A stretch of DNA of 64,000 bases from Pseudohongiella sp. (GTDB lineage Bacteria; Pseudomonadota; Gammaproteobacteria; Pseudomonadales; Pseudohongiellaceae): NCBI RefSeq assembly GCF_011050365.1, contig NZ_DRFV01000002.1, forward strand, positions 310,001 through 374,000, in the 5' to 3' direction. Each line of letters begins with the position of its first letter. The first letter of the stretch is position 1. The notes beneath the pieces were generated by a model, which did not search any database, was not told where the DNA came from, and saw only the letters and a program-made list of their open reading frames with translations. The position numbers were made by a program, and so were the translations under genes. Below are positions 26,201 to 35,113 of this stretch, in pieces.

Positions 26201-26989
26201 TTAGCTGGCCAGGCGATTATTGTCGAAGTTTTCCCGATCATATGCCAGCACAACTCTTGTGTCCGGCTGCACCAGTGTTTGATCCTTGCCGTCATAACGC
26301 AGACGGGTAAGAATGTCGCTGATCACATTGAGCCGGGCCTGACGTTTGTCATCAGCGTGCACGATCGTCCAGGGCGCGGCGACGGTATGGGTGCGTGCCA
26401 GCATTTCATCACGTGCCAGCGAATAGTCCTGCCAGAATTCCATGGCCTTTGCATCGATCGGGCTTATCTTCCACTGCTTCAGCGGATCGCTCTTGCGCGC
26501 CTGCAACCGCTTTTCCTGTTCCTGTCGGGAAATATCCAGATAGTACTTCATCATCTTCACGCCCGAGCGCACCAGCATGTCCTCAAACTCAACCACCGAA
26601 CCCATGAATTCTTCATACTCGGGCAGTGAACAGAAACCCATCACGCGCTCGACGCCGGCGCGGTTGTACCAGCTACGATTGAACAGCACCATTTCGCCGG
26701 CCGCCGGCAAATGCGGCACATAACGCTGGAAGTACCACGACGACTGCTCGCGATCCGACGGTTTACCCAATGCGACCACACGCGTCTCGCGCGGACTGAG
26801 GTGCTGCACAATGCGTTTGATGACACCGTCCTTGCCAGCGGCATCGCGCCCCTCAAACAGAATCAGAATCTTGTCATTGCCGGCGATAAAATGGCGTTGC
26901 AGTTTCACCAGTTCTACCTGCAGGTCCAGCAACCTTTTTTTGTAGACAGACTTGGAGATGGGTGAACTGTTCATTTGGGATTTTGACAT
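26201..26989 (-). CDS. ppk2: Polyphosphate kinase 2
   Basis: The 262-residue protein is a single-domain PPK2. The Walker A is FEGRDAAGKDGVIKR, the lid region is around LSPRETRVVALGKPSDREQSSWYFQRYV, and Walker B is VLFNRSWYNRAGVE. The C-terminal WKISPIDAKAMEFWQDYSLARDEM and WTIVHADDKRQARLNVI segments are also family-typical. PPK2 enzymes use polyphosphate to phosphorylate nucleoside diphosphates or monophosphates. Single-domain proteins of this length are usually class I (NDP-phosphorylating). I prefer the ATG at 26989, 7 nt after AAGG, to the one two codons upstream. Single gene. Confidence 0.95.
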   Translation of the reverse strand: MSKSQMNSSPISKSVYKKRLLDLQVELVKLQRHFIAGNDKILILFEGRDAAGKDGVIKRIVQHLSPRETRVVALGKPSDREQSSWYFQRYVPHLPAAGEMVLFNRSWYNRAGVERVMGFCSLPEYEEFMGSVVEFEDMLVRSGVKMMKYYLDISRQEQEKRLQARKSDPLKQWKISPIDAKAMEFWQDYSLARDEMLARTHTVAAPWTIVHADDKRQARLNVISDILTRLRYDGKDQTLVQPDTRVVLAYDRENFDNNRLAS

Positions 26990-27120
26990 GCGCATACCTT
27001 CTGGCCGGGACTCTTACTGGTTTGCTGTCCGACTTCGCGTTGACTTGATGTCATGTTATCTTGCGCCTGCTACCCATCGATTGCAACGCAATGACCCCTG
27101 GTTTGGTGACGAAACCCGCT

Positions 27121-27795
27121 ATGAGCGATAACAAAATAATCCAGTCCTGGTGCAACAACGCTACCCCGTGGATTGCTGCCGTGCGTGAGCAACAGATTGA
27201 GTCGCGCAGAACCGTGACTGATCGCGCCATTATTGATGCGCTCACTGAGCATAACCCGGCCACAGTGCTTGATATCGGTTGCGGTGAAGGCTGGCTGGCT
27301 CGGGCCCTGGCTGCACGCGGCATGCAGGTCACCGGTGTCGATGTAGTGCCCGGGCTGATTGATGCGGCGCGACAGGCAGGGGACGGCGAGTTTCATGTGT
27401 TGACCTACGAAGCCTTGCTCACGCATGCGCTTGAGCGGCGCTTCGACGCTCTGGTGTGTAACTTCTCAATGCTCGGGGAGAGCTCTACTGCGACTGTGTT
27501 TCAGGCTGCACCTGCATTACTCAATCCAGGCGGCAAGCTGTTTGTGCAAACCTTGCATCCGGTCGTGGCCTGCGGTGATGAGGCTTATCGTGACGGTTGG
27601 CGCCAGGGGTCGTGGCAGGGATTCAACGACGGCCTCGCTGCGCAATTCACCGATCCTGCCCCCTGGTTTTTCCGCACCCTGGAAAGCTGGCAGGCGCTTT
27701 TTGCCGATGCCGGCCTGACCCTGATCGACAGCAAAGAGCCCCGCCGTTCAGCCAGCAGTCAGCCAGCGTCCGTTATCCTCATCGGATGTCGTTAA
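27121..27795 (+). CDS. Class I SAM-dependent methyltransferase
   Basis: The 224-residue protein has a Rossmann methyltransferase core. Motif I is VLDIGCGEGWLARALAARG, the acidic loop is VTGVDVVPGLIDAAR, and a post-motif strand is FDALVCNFSMLGE. LLNPGGKLFVQTLHP is the usual motif III. Such proteins often methylate small molecules or quinone-like compounds; the substrate is unknown. Start chosen at MSDNKI (27121); in-frame ATGs at 27061 and 27091 lack better ribosome sites. The next gene starts 17 nt downstream of its stop. Confidence 0.85.
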   Translation: MSDNKIIQSWCNNATPWIAAVREQQIESRRTVTDRAIIDALTEHNPATVLDIGCGEGWLARALAARGMQVTGVDVVPGLIDAARQAGDGEFHVLTYEALLTHALERRFDALVCNFSMLGESSTATVFQAAPALLNPGGKLFVQTLHPVVACGDEAYRDGWRQGSWQGFNDGLAAQFTDPAPWFFRTLESWQALFADAGLTLIDSKEPRRSASSQPASVILIGCR

Positions 27796-27812
27796 CTCCG
27801 GAGGATATTACT

Positions 27813-28532
27813 GTGAGATCTGTTTCCCGTACCAGCGCCATTGTTCTGGGTGTGTCACTTGTGCTGGGCCTGAGCAGCCTGGGTTTTCTGTTGGGCAGCT
27901 TTGCGGTTACCGTCAAGGAGTATGAGCGAACGGTCACGGTCAAGGGCCTGGCAGAACAGGAGCATGTGGCTGACATCGTGATCTGGCCGATTCAATACAC
28001 CGCTGCCGACAATGACCTGGGCGCACTGTACGCGACGATCGACAGTAACAATGCCAGTATCCGTGCGTTTCTGGAAAGCAATAGTCTGCCCGCATCCGCA
28101 GTTACCCTGGCGCCTCCGGCTATTACCGATCGACTGGCACAGTCCTATGGCGACGGCTCACGCGCCGAGTTCCGCTATACGGCCACGCAGGCCCTGACCG
28201 TGTATTCCTCTGATATCGAACTGGTGCGTGGACTGATGAGCTCACTGTCGGATCTGGGGCGTGAAGGTATTGTGTTTTCCGGCGCCGAGTACCACCTGCA
28301 ACCCGAGTATCTGTTCACCCGCCTGAATGACATCAAGCCCGCAATGATCGAGGAAGCAACGCGTGAAGCGCGGGCAGCGGCGATCAAATTCGCCGATGAC
28401 TCCAACAGTGAGTTGGGCAAAATCCGCAACGCCTCGCAGGGACAGTTCAGTATCAGCAATCGCGACCGCAACAACCCGCATATCAAAAATGTTCGGGTAG
28501 TGGTGTCGGTTGAGTACTACCTGTCGGACTGA
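27813..28532 (+). CDS. SIMPL-domain (DUF541) periplasmic protein
   Basis: The 239-residue protein has an N-terminal signal anchor (SAIVLGVSLVLGLSSLGFLLGSF) followed by a SIMPL domain: KEYERTVTVKGLAEQEHVADIVIWPIQYTA, then the strand-helix pattern ending with NVRVVVSVEYYL. SIMPL proteins form ring oligomers in some bacteria and are linked to oxidative or envelope stress. I favour the GTG at 27813 (GGAGG 8 nt upstream); an ATG at 27786 would overlap the methyltransferase gene by 10 nt. The 3' end overlaps the convergent ogt gene by 16 nt. Confidence 0.85.
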   Translation: MRSVSRTSAIVLGVSLVLGLSSLGFLLGSFAVTVKEYERTVTVKGLAEQEHVADIVIWPIQYTAADNDLGALYATIDSNNASIRAFLESNSLPASAVTLAPPAITDRLAQSYGDGSRAEFRYTATQALTVYSSDIELVRGLMSSLSDLGREGIVFSGAEYHLQPEYLFTRLNDIKPAMIEEATREARAAAIKFADDSNSELGKIRNASQGQFSISNRDRNNPHIKNVRVVVSVEYYLSD

Positions 28533-29008
28533 GTGCGTTCGTGCGCCAGCAACCATTGTTTGCGCGCCAGACCGCCACCGTAACCGGTCAGCGCGCCGCT
28601 GGCGCCCAGCACGCGATGGCACGGCACAATGATTCCGATGGGGTTGCGGCCATTGGCCAGACCCACGGCACGTGACGCCGACGGTTTACCCAGTCGCGCC
28701 GCCAGTCCGCCATAACTTTCGGTGGCGCCGAAAGGAATCGCCGTCAGCGCCTGCCACACGCGTTGCTGAAAAGCGGTCCCGGCTGCGTCAAGACACACAT
28801 CAAACGTCTGCAGTTCACCGGCAAAATACGCCATCAGTTGTTGGCGAACCGCAGTAAAGCGACTGTCGTCCTGGACGCTGTGTACGGGCAACTCAGGACG
28901 GTGTTTCTGATTCTCCATATACAGGCCGGTCAACGCGTTACCGTCACTGGTGAGCATCAACACACCCAGTGGCGATGGCAGGTTACTGTGGTAGGCTGAA
29001 GTACTCAT
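28517..29008 (-). CDS. ogt: Methylated-DNA--protein-cysteine methyltransferase (Ogt type)
   Basis: The 163-residue suicide repair protein takes the alkyl group from O6-alkylguanine or O4-alkylthymine in DNA. The active-site motif is IIVPCHRV, followed by LGASGALTGYGGGLARKQWLL. The DNA-binding helix-turn-helix GTAFQQRVWQALTAIPFGATESYGGLAARLG includes the Arg-finger region. Length is that of stand-alone Ogt. AGGAG lies about 9 nt upstream of the ATG. It directly follows the Ada-AlkA fusion gene (27-nt gap), forming an alkylation-repair operon. Confidence 0.95.
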   Translation of the reverse strand: MSTSAYHSNLPSPLGVLMLTSDGNALTGLYMENQKHRPELPVHSVQDDSRFTAVRQQLMAYFAGELQTFDVCLDAAGTAFQQRVWQALTAIPFGATESYGGLAARLGKPSASRAVGLANGRNPIGIIVPCHRVLGASGALTGYGGGLARKQWLLAHERTQSDR

Positions 29009-29035
29009 GTTACCTGACTCCTTTTAAAATGGTGG

Positions 29036-30502
29036 TCAACCGCCGGCGTTTAATGAATGCCACACATGAATGGCGGCATAAGCACGCCAGGGCCGCCAGG
29101 CTTCCGCTTCCGCCTGCAGCATCTTGGGCTTGTCAGTGCCCATGATTTTTAACAGCGCAAGATCTGACGCCGGAAACGCATCAGGATCACCCAGCGCACG
29201 CATGGCAATGTATTCCGTGGTCCATGGACCTATACCGGGCAGCGCCAGTAATTGCGCCCGGGTTTGTTCAGCGTCGGCAGAAGAGTCCAGCGTGATCTGT
29301 CCGGATGCGATTGCACGTGCCAGGTGCAACACGGTCGCCGCCCGTTTGCCGGTTAAGCCCAATGCAATCAATTGTGCGACATCGGCCGCCGCCACGTCCT
29401 CAGCCACGGGTGCCAATCGGTCCAGCGACGGGAACGGGGTTTCCAGCGGCTCACCAAAACGTTCGACGAATCGTCCGAAAACGGTGGTCGCGGATTTGAC
29501 GCTGACCTGCTGACCGACGATGGCGCGCAGCGCCAACTCAAAACCATCGATCGTGCCGGGCACCCGCAATCCCGGCGTGCGCTCAACCAGCGGCCGCAGT
29601 CGCGGGTTTTCACCCAGCTGACTGTCAATGACCAACGGGCTGGCATCCAGATCGAACAAGCGGCGCAGGCGCATCTGCAATGCCGGCAGAACTGGCAACA
29701 GTGACGGCGATACGTCTACCTTAAGAATTGACTTTGTAGTCGGTTGGGCTGCGATCCAGCCGCTGTGCGTGCCAATGCGTATGGTGCGTACATATTGATT
29801 GCCCACCTGGCACTCGGTGCGGCCACTGCCACGGCCGGCAAGAAACCCTGACAATGCCTCCCAGGCCAGTGGCCCACGGAAACCCAGCTGTAATGGAATG
29901 CCGGTTTCAGTAGCTGTACTCATCCCTTTATCTGAACCGGCAGACTGGCGCTGCCTCAGCGCACTGGGGTTCATACGATAGGCTTCCACAAACAGGCGAT
30001 TGAACTGCCGCACGCTGGCAAAACCACAGGCATACGCCACATCCACCACGCGTAGTGATGAGTCGGTCAATAGCTGCTTGGCCAACAGCAGTCGTCGCGT
30101 GCGTTCTATGGCGAGGGGGTTAACACCATACTCAGCCTGCACAATGCGCCTGAGTTGACGCGAACTGAGACCAAAACGTATGGCCAGGTCTTCCATGCTG
30201 CCATCGGCCAATGCCCCACCCTGAATGGTATCAAACAATACGCGGGCACTTTGCCGGACGCTGTCGACGGGTGCCCTGCCGGGTGCCAGCTCGGGGCGGC
30301 ATCGCAGGCAGGGCCGGAACCCCGCCGCTTCAGCACTGGCGGCATTGGCAAAATAGGAACAGCGATCGCGCCCCGGTGTGCGCACCGTGCAAACCGGTCG
30401 ACAGTAAATACCGGTGGATGACACGCCGACATACAGCAGGCCGTCAAAGCGTGCGTCGCGGGCCTGCAAGATCGGGTAACAATGGTCAGCGTCAAGATTC
30501 AT
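29036..30502 (-). CDS. alkA: Ada-AlkA fusion: methylphosphotriester sensor, AraC domain and 3-methyladenine DNA glycosylase
   Basis: The 488-residue protein has three parts. An N-terminal Ada zinc domain has four Cys (34, 38, 65, 68), where Cys34/38 can accept methyl groups from DNA phosphotriesters. An AraC-type DNA-binding domain follows (about 85-185). The AlkA glycosylase (about 195-485) has the HhH motif LLALPGIGPWTTEYIAMRA and catalytic Asp in FPASDLALLK. This layout senses alkylation damage, may activate its own operon, and excises alkylated bases. The missing O6-methyltransferase activity is supplied by ogt just downstream. The ATG at 30502 begins the Ada domain. Confidence 0.93.
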   Translation of the reverse strand: MNLDADHCYPILQARDARFDGLLYVGVSSTGIYCRPVCTVRTPGRDRCSYFANAASAEAAGFRPCLRCRPELAPGRAPVDSVRQSARVLFDTIQGGALADGSMEDLAIRFGLSSRQLRRIVQAEYGVNPLAIERTRRLLLAKQLLTDSSLRVVDVAYACGFASVRQFNRLFVEAYRMNPSALRQRQSAGSDKGMSTATETGIPLQLGFRGPLAWEALSGFLAGRGSGRTECQVGNQYVRTIRIGTHSGWIAAQPTTKSILKVDVSPSLLPVLPALQMRLRRLFDLDASPLVIDSQLGENPRLRPLVERTPGLRVPGTIDGFELALRAIVGQQVSVKSATTVFGRFVERFGEPLETPFPSLDRLAPVAEDVAAADVAQLIALGLTGKRAATVLHLARAIASGQITLDSSADAEQTRAQLLALPGIGPWTTEYIAMRALGDPDAFPASDLALLKIMGTDKPKMLQAEAEAWRPWRAYAAIHVWHSLNAGG

Positions 30503-30649
30503 GGCACAAGAATAACACCACCCTATGGATGCGGCTGGCCATTTTCGGACACTACCCTGCCAGGCTGCTGGAAACGAGTGATTGATGGTAAGGTATGGCC
30601 CCATCGCGCCCTGAGCGCGAACAAGGTCAATGCAGGGGACAACGCTGAC

Positions 30650-31564
30650 ATGGAAAATTTTGCACTGGTTCTGGTCTACCTGCTGATCGGCACATTGCTG
30701 CGCCGTGTCAGAGGGTTCCCGGCCGAAACCGGTCCGGTGCTGAACCAGTACGTTCTGTATGTCGCCCTGCCGGCACTGGTGTTGCAAAAAATGCCGCTGC
30801 TGGAATTTTCCGGCCAGCTGTGGATACCGGCAACACTACCCTGGTTACTGCTGGCGCTGACCGCCGGTGCCGTGCTGATTGCCGGCCGCCTGTGGCAATG
30901 GGATCGCAATATTATCGGTGCATTACTGGTGGTGCTGCCGCTGGGCAATACTTCCTTTCTCGGCTATCCCATGGTGGAGGCCTTCTATGGCGATGCCGGG
31001 CTGCCATTTGCCATCATTTACGACCAGGCCGGATCATTCCTGGCATTGGTCACTTACGCAGCCATCCTCGCGGCCTGGTTTAGTCCCACCACAGATACCC
31101 GCCCCAGTGGCCCGCAGATACTGAGCAGGATTCTGCTGTTCCCCGCCTTTGTCGCCATGTTGCTGGGCCTGGTTTTAAAAGGCTGGAGTTACCCGGCATT
31201 TATGACATTGCTGCTGGACTCTCTTGCCTCAACACTGGTGCCGGTGGTGATGATTGCTGTGGGTTTTCAGTTACGCCTGAAGCTGGACACCGGACAGACC
31301 GCGCCGTTGATGATGGCGCTTGGTTTTAAACTGCTGCTGATGCCTGCGGCGGCGGTGGGCATGTTGTGGTTGCTGCAACCGCAGCCCCTGCTGATGCAGG
31401 TCGTCGTATTTCAGGCAGCCATGCCGCCGATGATCTCCGCCGGCGCGCTGGCGATCGGGGCAGCGCTGGCGCCGCGCTTTGTTGCCGCACTGGTGGGGCT
31501 GGGATTGCTGGGGAGTTTTATCACGCTGCCCCTGTGGTTCTGGTTATTGCAGACCTGGACCTAA
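30650..31564 (+). CDS. AEC-family (auxin efflux carrier-like) transporter
   Basis: The 304-residue, about ten-helix membrane protein has the AEC layout of two five-helix halves. Signature parts are LNQYVLYVALPALVLQKM near helix 2, VVLPLGNTSFLGYPMVEAFYG in the middle and VFQAAMPPMISAGALAIGA near the end. Bacterial members export or take up organic anions such as malate or malonate. Start chosen at 30650 with GGGGA upstream; the frame extends to 30482 but that part is not family-like. Divergent from the Ada-AlkA gene. Substrate not predictable. Confidence 0.88.
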   Translation: MENFALVLVYLLIGTLLRRVRGFPAETGPVLNQYVLYVALPALVLQKMPLLEFSGQLWIPATLPWLLLALTAGAVLIAGRLWQWDRNIIGALLVVLPLGNTSFLGYPMVEAFYGDAGLPFAIIYDQAGSFLALVTYAAILAAWFSPTTDTRPSGPQILSRILLFPAFVAMLLGLVLKGWSYPAFMTLLLDSLASTLVPVVMIAVGFQLRLKLDTGQTAPLMMALGFKLLLMPAAAVGMLWLLQPQPLLMQVVVFQAAMPPMISAGALAIGAALAPRFVAALVGLGLLGSFITLPLWFWLLQTWT

Positions 31565-31570
31565 CTTGCC

Positions 31571-31591
31571 GCCCCCTGATTGACAGGGGGC
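31571..31591. other. Perfect 8-bp GC hairpin after the AEC gene
   Basis: GCCCCCTG / CAGGGGGC with a 5-nt loop lies 6 nt after the AEC stop codon. No T-run follows on either strand, so it is not a classical intrinsic terminator, though it may stabilise the mRNA end or aid termination. Confidence 0.5.
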
Positions 31592-31605
31592 TCGGCTCGT
31601 CGACC

Positions 31606-31777
31606 TCAGTCCTGTTTGATCAGTGCATCGTCCAGTTCATTGGCGCGTTTGGCCGCCTCACGCTGTTCCACCCGTGCCAGGTACGCCGTCAAGGCTGGCA
31701 GCGGATCCATGGCTTTCTGCATGATGCCCCAGCCGATATAACTGCCGACAATCACATCAGGCAGCGGTAATAATGGC
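31606..31777 (-). pseudogene. C-terminal remnant of a glutathione S-transferase gene
   Basis: About 50 codons in one minus-strand frame read LPDVIVGSYIGWGIMQKA, then PALTAYLARVEQREAAKRAN and ELDDALIKQD, ending in a stop at 31606. This matches the last helices of GSTs (ADVxVGSxIGWG..., RPAFxxYxxRxxxRPAxxRAxxxDDAL). The N-terminal and central GST parts are absent: immediately upstream in that frame lies the 3' end of the MipA/OmpV gene. It is thus a truncated relic, probably cut off by the rearrangement that placed the porin gene here. No start or ribosome site of its own. Confidence 0.7.
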
Positions 31778-32605
31778 CTAGAACAGGTAAATGAAACCCA
31801 CGCCTGCTTCGGCTTCAAAGTTGCTGCGTGCAATGGGGCTATCCTGAATGTCGCTGCCAAAATATTCATAGAGCACCTCGCCGAAAATCTGCCAGTTCTC
31901 ATTGATGGTGTTGCGGTAGGTGTAATTGAGCCCGATCGAGCGGAACCCTGAGCCCACGTCAGTCTCACTCAGTCCCGATGCAGCTGATTGCCGTGCGTTG
32001 ATGCCAAAATCTCTGTTGGCACGCTCGCTGTCGTGAAACACGGCAACGACACCCAGTTCCGAGCCGGAGCCGTCGTTCTGGTTGCCGAAGCGGCGTCCCG
32101 CGCCAAAAAGGCCAAGGTTTCCGTTATCGCCGGTGATCAGCCGGCCATCCAGCCAGTAACGCCAGTCAGCATCGAATGCACGACGCGCCTGCAGCACCAG
32201 CTCAGTGCCCTCTTCTGTATCGCCCAGTCCGTCCAGTCGGCCGTCATCGGAGTCAGCTTCTTCCCGCCCTTCTTCGAAAGCGACAGTGGCCTCGAATAGC
32301 CAGGTGTCTGAACGCAGTCCACGCCATCCCAGCGCCTCACCTGCCCAGTAGAATATATTGTCACCCTGCCGCCACTGAATCGCCCCGGCTGGATCGACTT
32401 CGACGCCGAACTCATCCGACCCTTCGTAAGCCGTCTCGTATTCAACACCCAGGCCCAGGCCAAAGGCCCAGCCATCTTCACCCCGCGTGAAATCGTCGAG
32501 GGAGGGCAAGGGCACCAAAGCGGTTCTGCCGTCCTGTGCCAAAGCTGGCGGAGAGAAGACTGCCTGCATGGCCATTGCCAACAGTAGATATGTAGACTTT
32601 TTCAT
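31778..32605 (-). CDS. MipA/OmpV-family outer-membrane protein
   Basis: The 275-residue protein has a signal peptide (about 1-23, ending PPALAQ) and a beta-barrel of MipA/OmpV type. Features are GLGVEYETAYEGSDEF near the N-terminus, many aromatic-girdle strands (WLFEATVAFE, WRYWLDGRLI, GLNYTYRNTINENWQIFGEVLYEYFG) and a final ...GVGFIYLF with the terminal Phe needed for barrel assembly. Family members are scaffolds for murein hydrolases or osmoregulated porins. Its 3' end abuts the truncated GST remnant. The 218-nt upstream gap holds the opposing glycosyltransferase promoter. Confidence 0.85.
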   Translation of the reverse strand: MKKSTYLLLAMAMQAVFSPPALAQDGRTALVPLPSLDDFTRGEDGWAFGLGLGVEYETAYEGSDEFGVEVDPAGAIQWRQGDNIFYWAGEALGWRGLRSDTWLFEATVAFEEGREEADSDDGRLDGLGDTEEGTELVLQARRAFDADWRYWLDGRLITGDNGNLGLFGAGRRFGNQNDGSGSELGVVAVFHDSERANRDFGINARQSAASGLSETDVGSGFRSIGLNYTYRNTINENWQIFGEVLYEYFGSDIQDSPIARSNFEAEAGVGFIYLF

Positions 32606-32763
32606 TTAATTTAAGCTCCGGTATAGGTTGGCACGGGATATCTTTGAGTGGTCGGGTGATACGTAAAGCTCTTGTGAATAGATCAGACGTTACGACTGCC
32701 ATCGGGTCGTAACAGCCTCAACGACTGATGACTGTGGAGATGACTGGCGGCACATTACCGGCT

Positions 32764-32791
32764 TTGCTTGCTCGACAACTCTCCCTATAAT
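32764..32791 (+). promoter_or_regulatory. Sigma70-type promoter of the glycosyltransferase gene
   Basis: TTGCTT (32764-32769) and a perfect TATAAT (32786-32791) are separated by 16 nt, 33 nt before the GTG start. This is the best-looking sigma70 promoter in the window. The leader would be about 25 nt and contains AGGGG as ribosome site. Confidence 0.65.
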
Positions 32792-32823
32792 GCCGGCAAC
32801 TAACGCCACATTTTAGGGGTTCC

Positions 32824-33759
32824 GTGACTGATTCCAAGCACACCGGCTGGCCGCTGCACTTTCTGGTGTTCTCTTTCAACCGTGGTGAGTTCCTGGCCCA
32901 CTGCATCAAGAGCATCCGGCGCTGCGCGCCACACTGTGCGATCACCATCCACGACGATAACAGCAACGACCCGCTGACTCGCCAGGTGCTGGCCGAGCTG
33001 GCGGCCGACGTCACGGTGGTGCAGCCCGAGGCGGACGATACAGACGGCAAACACGGCGGTCTGTATGGCAATATGCAGCGCGCCTGCGCCGCCGTGGATG
33101 ACAACACGCTGATCTGTACCCTGCAGGACGACATGCAGCTGGTGCGGCCTCTGCAGCGGGCCGAGCTTGATCAATGGCAGGCCCTGTACAACAGCGGTCA
33201 GCATAAAGGCTTCCTGCAACCGGCATTTCTGAAAAGCCTGGGTATCAAGACCGGCCCTGACGATGTCAGCTTCGAGCAAAAAAAACAGGTGTACCTGATC
33301 AATCGCCAGCAGCGCAGCGCCGGCGCCTGGTACTCGGACGTGTTCATGATCCAGGCGCAGCTACTGCGGAAACACAAGTGGCAGTTCGCTTACCGTGAGT
33401 CCGGCAATGAGCAGCAGGCCCGGCAGCACTTTGAGCAGATGGGTTACCTGCGCAATCCCTTTGTTGCCTGGCTGCCCGGTGCGCCGGCCTGGCGTGGCAA
33501 ACGCCGCACGCTGGCGATGGCACTTGCAGAACGCAAGCGACGCTGCGGGTTCTATCCGTTCAGTATCATGAGCGATGAACAAGGCGCCGCTTTTTGTCAG
33601 CGCAGTGCCGAGCAGTTGCCCATTGCCGAAGACTGGTTGTCCCTTCAAACCGACACTGCCCTGGCCAAACCCTGGTTCTACTATCCCTTACAGGACCGGC
33701 GCGCCCTGAAACTGGCGAACAGGCTGGAGCTGCAACTGGGCAAACTGATCGGCCGCTGA
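32824..33759 (+). CDS. Family 2-like glycosyltransferase (GT-A fold)
   Basis: The 311-residue soluble protein begins with a GT-A nucleotide-binding region: LHFLVFSFNRGEFLAHCIKS, then ITIHDDNSNDPLTRQVLAEL. An acidic motif, LICTLQDDMQLVRPL, serves in place of the usual DxD. The later part contains a putative acceptor region. The start is a GTG at 32824 with AGGGG upstream, downstream of a strong promoter. No other cell-surface synthesis genes are adjacent. It probably transfers a sugar to a surface glycan or protein; specificity unknown. Confidence 0.7.
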   Translation: MTDSKHTGWPLHFLVFSFNRGEFLAHCIKSIRRCAPHCAITIHDDNSNDPLTRQVLAELAADVTVVQPEADDTDGKHGGLYGNMQRACAAVDDNTLICTLQDDMQLVRPLQRAELDQWQALYNSGQHKGFLQPAFLKSLGIKTGPDDVSFEQKKQVYLINRQQRSAGAWYSDVFMIQAQLLRKHKWQFAYRESGNEQQARQHFEQMGYLRNPFVAWLPGAPAWRGKRRTLAMALAERKRRCGFYPFSIMSDEQGAAFCQRSAEQLPIAEDWLSLQTDTALAKPWFYYPLQDRRALKLANRLELQLGKLIGR

Positions 33760-33910
33760 CCCCCCAACCCCGCATATCTCCCAATGGCTAGTTGCCACCC
33801 GACCATTGATCTGCTTCCATGAAGGCCAGCCCCTGCGTTAACCGATGTTAAAACCCCAGGGCGACACCGGGCCGTGAACACCGGCGCCAGAAACCAACAG
33901 GCATTAACAT

Positions 33911-34102
33911 ATGAGCAAAGATAAACAGAAAAGCAAAATGACAGACAGAGAAAAGGCCACCGGAATCGGTGTAAGCATCGGTGTTGTGGTGGGGGCCGTT
34001 ATCGGGCAATTAACTGACGATGTCGGCCTATGGATTGCTATCTGTATTGCATTGGGTGCGGGTATTGGCGCAACCGTGGGAGGCTTTTTCGATCCGGAAT
34101 GA
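33911..34102 (+). CDS. Small glycine-rich two-helix membrane protein
   Basis: The 63-residue protein has a charged N-terminus (about 18 residues rich in Lys and Asp) followed by two short Gly-rich helices (GIGVSIGVVVGAVIGQL and GLWIAICIALGAGIGATVGGFF) joined by a DDV turn. The GxxxG spacing recalls glycine-zipper membrane proteins. No function is known to me. Coding character is plausible but the ribosome site is weak. It lies 8 nt from the convergent hydrolase gene. Confidence 0.6.
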   Translation: MSKDKQKSKMTDREKATGIGVSIGVVVGAVIGQLTDDVGLWIAICIALGAGIGATVGGFFDPE

Positions 34103-34110
34103 GCCGAGGC

Positions 34111-35025
34111 TTACAGCGCCAGCCATTCAATAAAATCCACTGACGCCTTGATCAACCGCGCCCGCGGGGTTTCCAGCAAGGCGGCATGATCGCCGCCGGC
34201 AAGCACAACCCACTGCTTGTTGGGGTTGGCGATGTTCACAAACAGGCGGGCATGGGCATCGGTGTTTGCCAGTGGGTCGAACTCGGCCTGCAACAGCAGC
34301 ACCGGCACCTCCAGTGCCGCACCCTCCAGCGCATTCCACTGATGCAACTGATGCCAGTCAACCCTTACCGGGTCGGCAGCCAACGCCGCGTCAACGTAGG
34401 CGGCAATGGCCGCTTCACTGATTGAGCCGGGCACAATGAAGTCAGAGGCTGCGGCCTCGGCCGTATTGATGCGGCGTTCCGGCTCACTTTCCTGCGCAGC
34501 AACCGGCACTTCCACATCGGGGTCGGTTGGGTAACCGAACAACGTGACACTGCGAATCGCCTGCGGATAACGCTGGGCTGTCAGCTGCGCCACCATGGCC
34601 CCGTATGACCAGCCCCACACGTTAATCTGTTGCCCGGTGCGTTCGTGCAGCCAGTCCAGTGCCACCGCCAGATCCTGTGCGGCCTTGTCAGGCGTCAGCC
34701 AGTCACTGGCATCGCGTGGTGTGCCACCATAACCCCGTGCGTCGAGCGCCCAGACACTGTAGCCCAGCGCGTTAAAACCTGCCATCAGCGACAGATCTTC
34801 TCCGGGTACCTGCAAGTCGAAATCAGGCAAGGCGCTCCAGGTGCGGCCATGGTGCAGCAGTATGTGGCCTTTGGGATTGGCAACAGACTTTTCCCACAGG
34901 GCCAGTGGATGCCCGTCTGAGGTGACGGTATGTTGTGTCGGCGGGTTCTGGGCAAACGCAGTAATGGGCAGGCAAAGCGCCAGCCATGCAATGAACAGAA
35001 AGCGACGTATCATGTGAACTGGCAT
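34111..35025 (-). CDS. Secreted alpha/beta hydrolase
   Basis: The 304-residue protein has a signal peptide (RRFLFIAWLALCLPITAFAQ) and an alpha/beta hydrolase domain. The oxyanion region is HILLHHGRTWSALPDFDL, the nucleophile elbow is NVWGWSYGAMVAQL, the acid lies near LLLQAEFDPLANTDAHARL and the catalytic His is in LAGGDHAALLETPRARL. It should be a periplasmic esterase or lipase-like enzyme. The ATG at 35025 has AAGAGA upstream; another ATG four codons later is possible. Substrate unknown. The small secreted-protein gene lies 88 nt upstream. Confidence 0.83.
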   Translation of the reverse strand: MPVHMIRRFLFIAWLALCLPITAFAQNPPTQHTVTSDGHPLALWEKSVANPKGHILLHHGRTWSALPDFDLQVPGEDLSLMAGFNALGYSVWALDARGYGGTPRDASDWLTPDKAAQDLAVALDWLHERTGQQINVWGWSYGAMVAQLTAQRYPQAIRSVTLFGYPTDPDVEVPVAAQESEPERRINTAEAAASDFIVPGSISEAAIAAYVDAALAADPVRVDWHQLHQWNALEGAALEVPVLLLQAEFDPLANTDAHARLFVNIANPNKQWVVLAGGDHAALLETPRARLIKASVDFIEWLAL

Positions 35026-35113
35026 GCCGGGTTTCTCTTGTTGTATGCAGAATGGTTTTCAGCCAAATGGCAGCCTGGCGCGGTTGAAGATCAACGTGAC
35101 CAGGAACGCCAAC

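Noticed and set aside
31571-31591. The hairpin after the AEC gene as an intrinsic terminator
   Set aside because: Good stem but no T-tract on either strand, so listed only as a hairpin.
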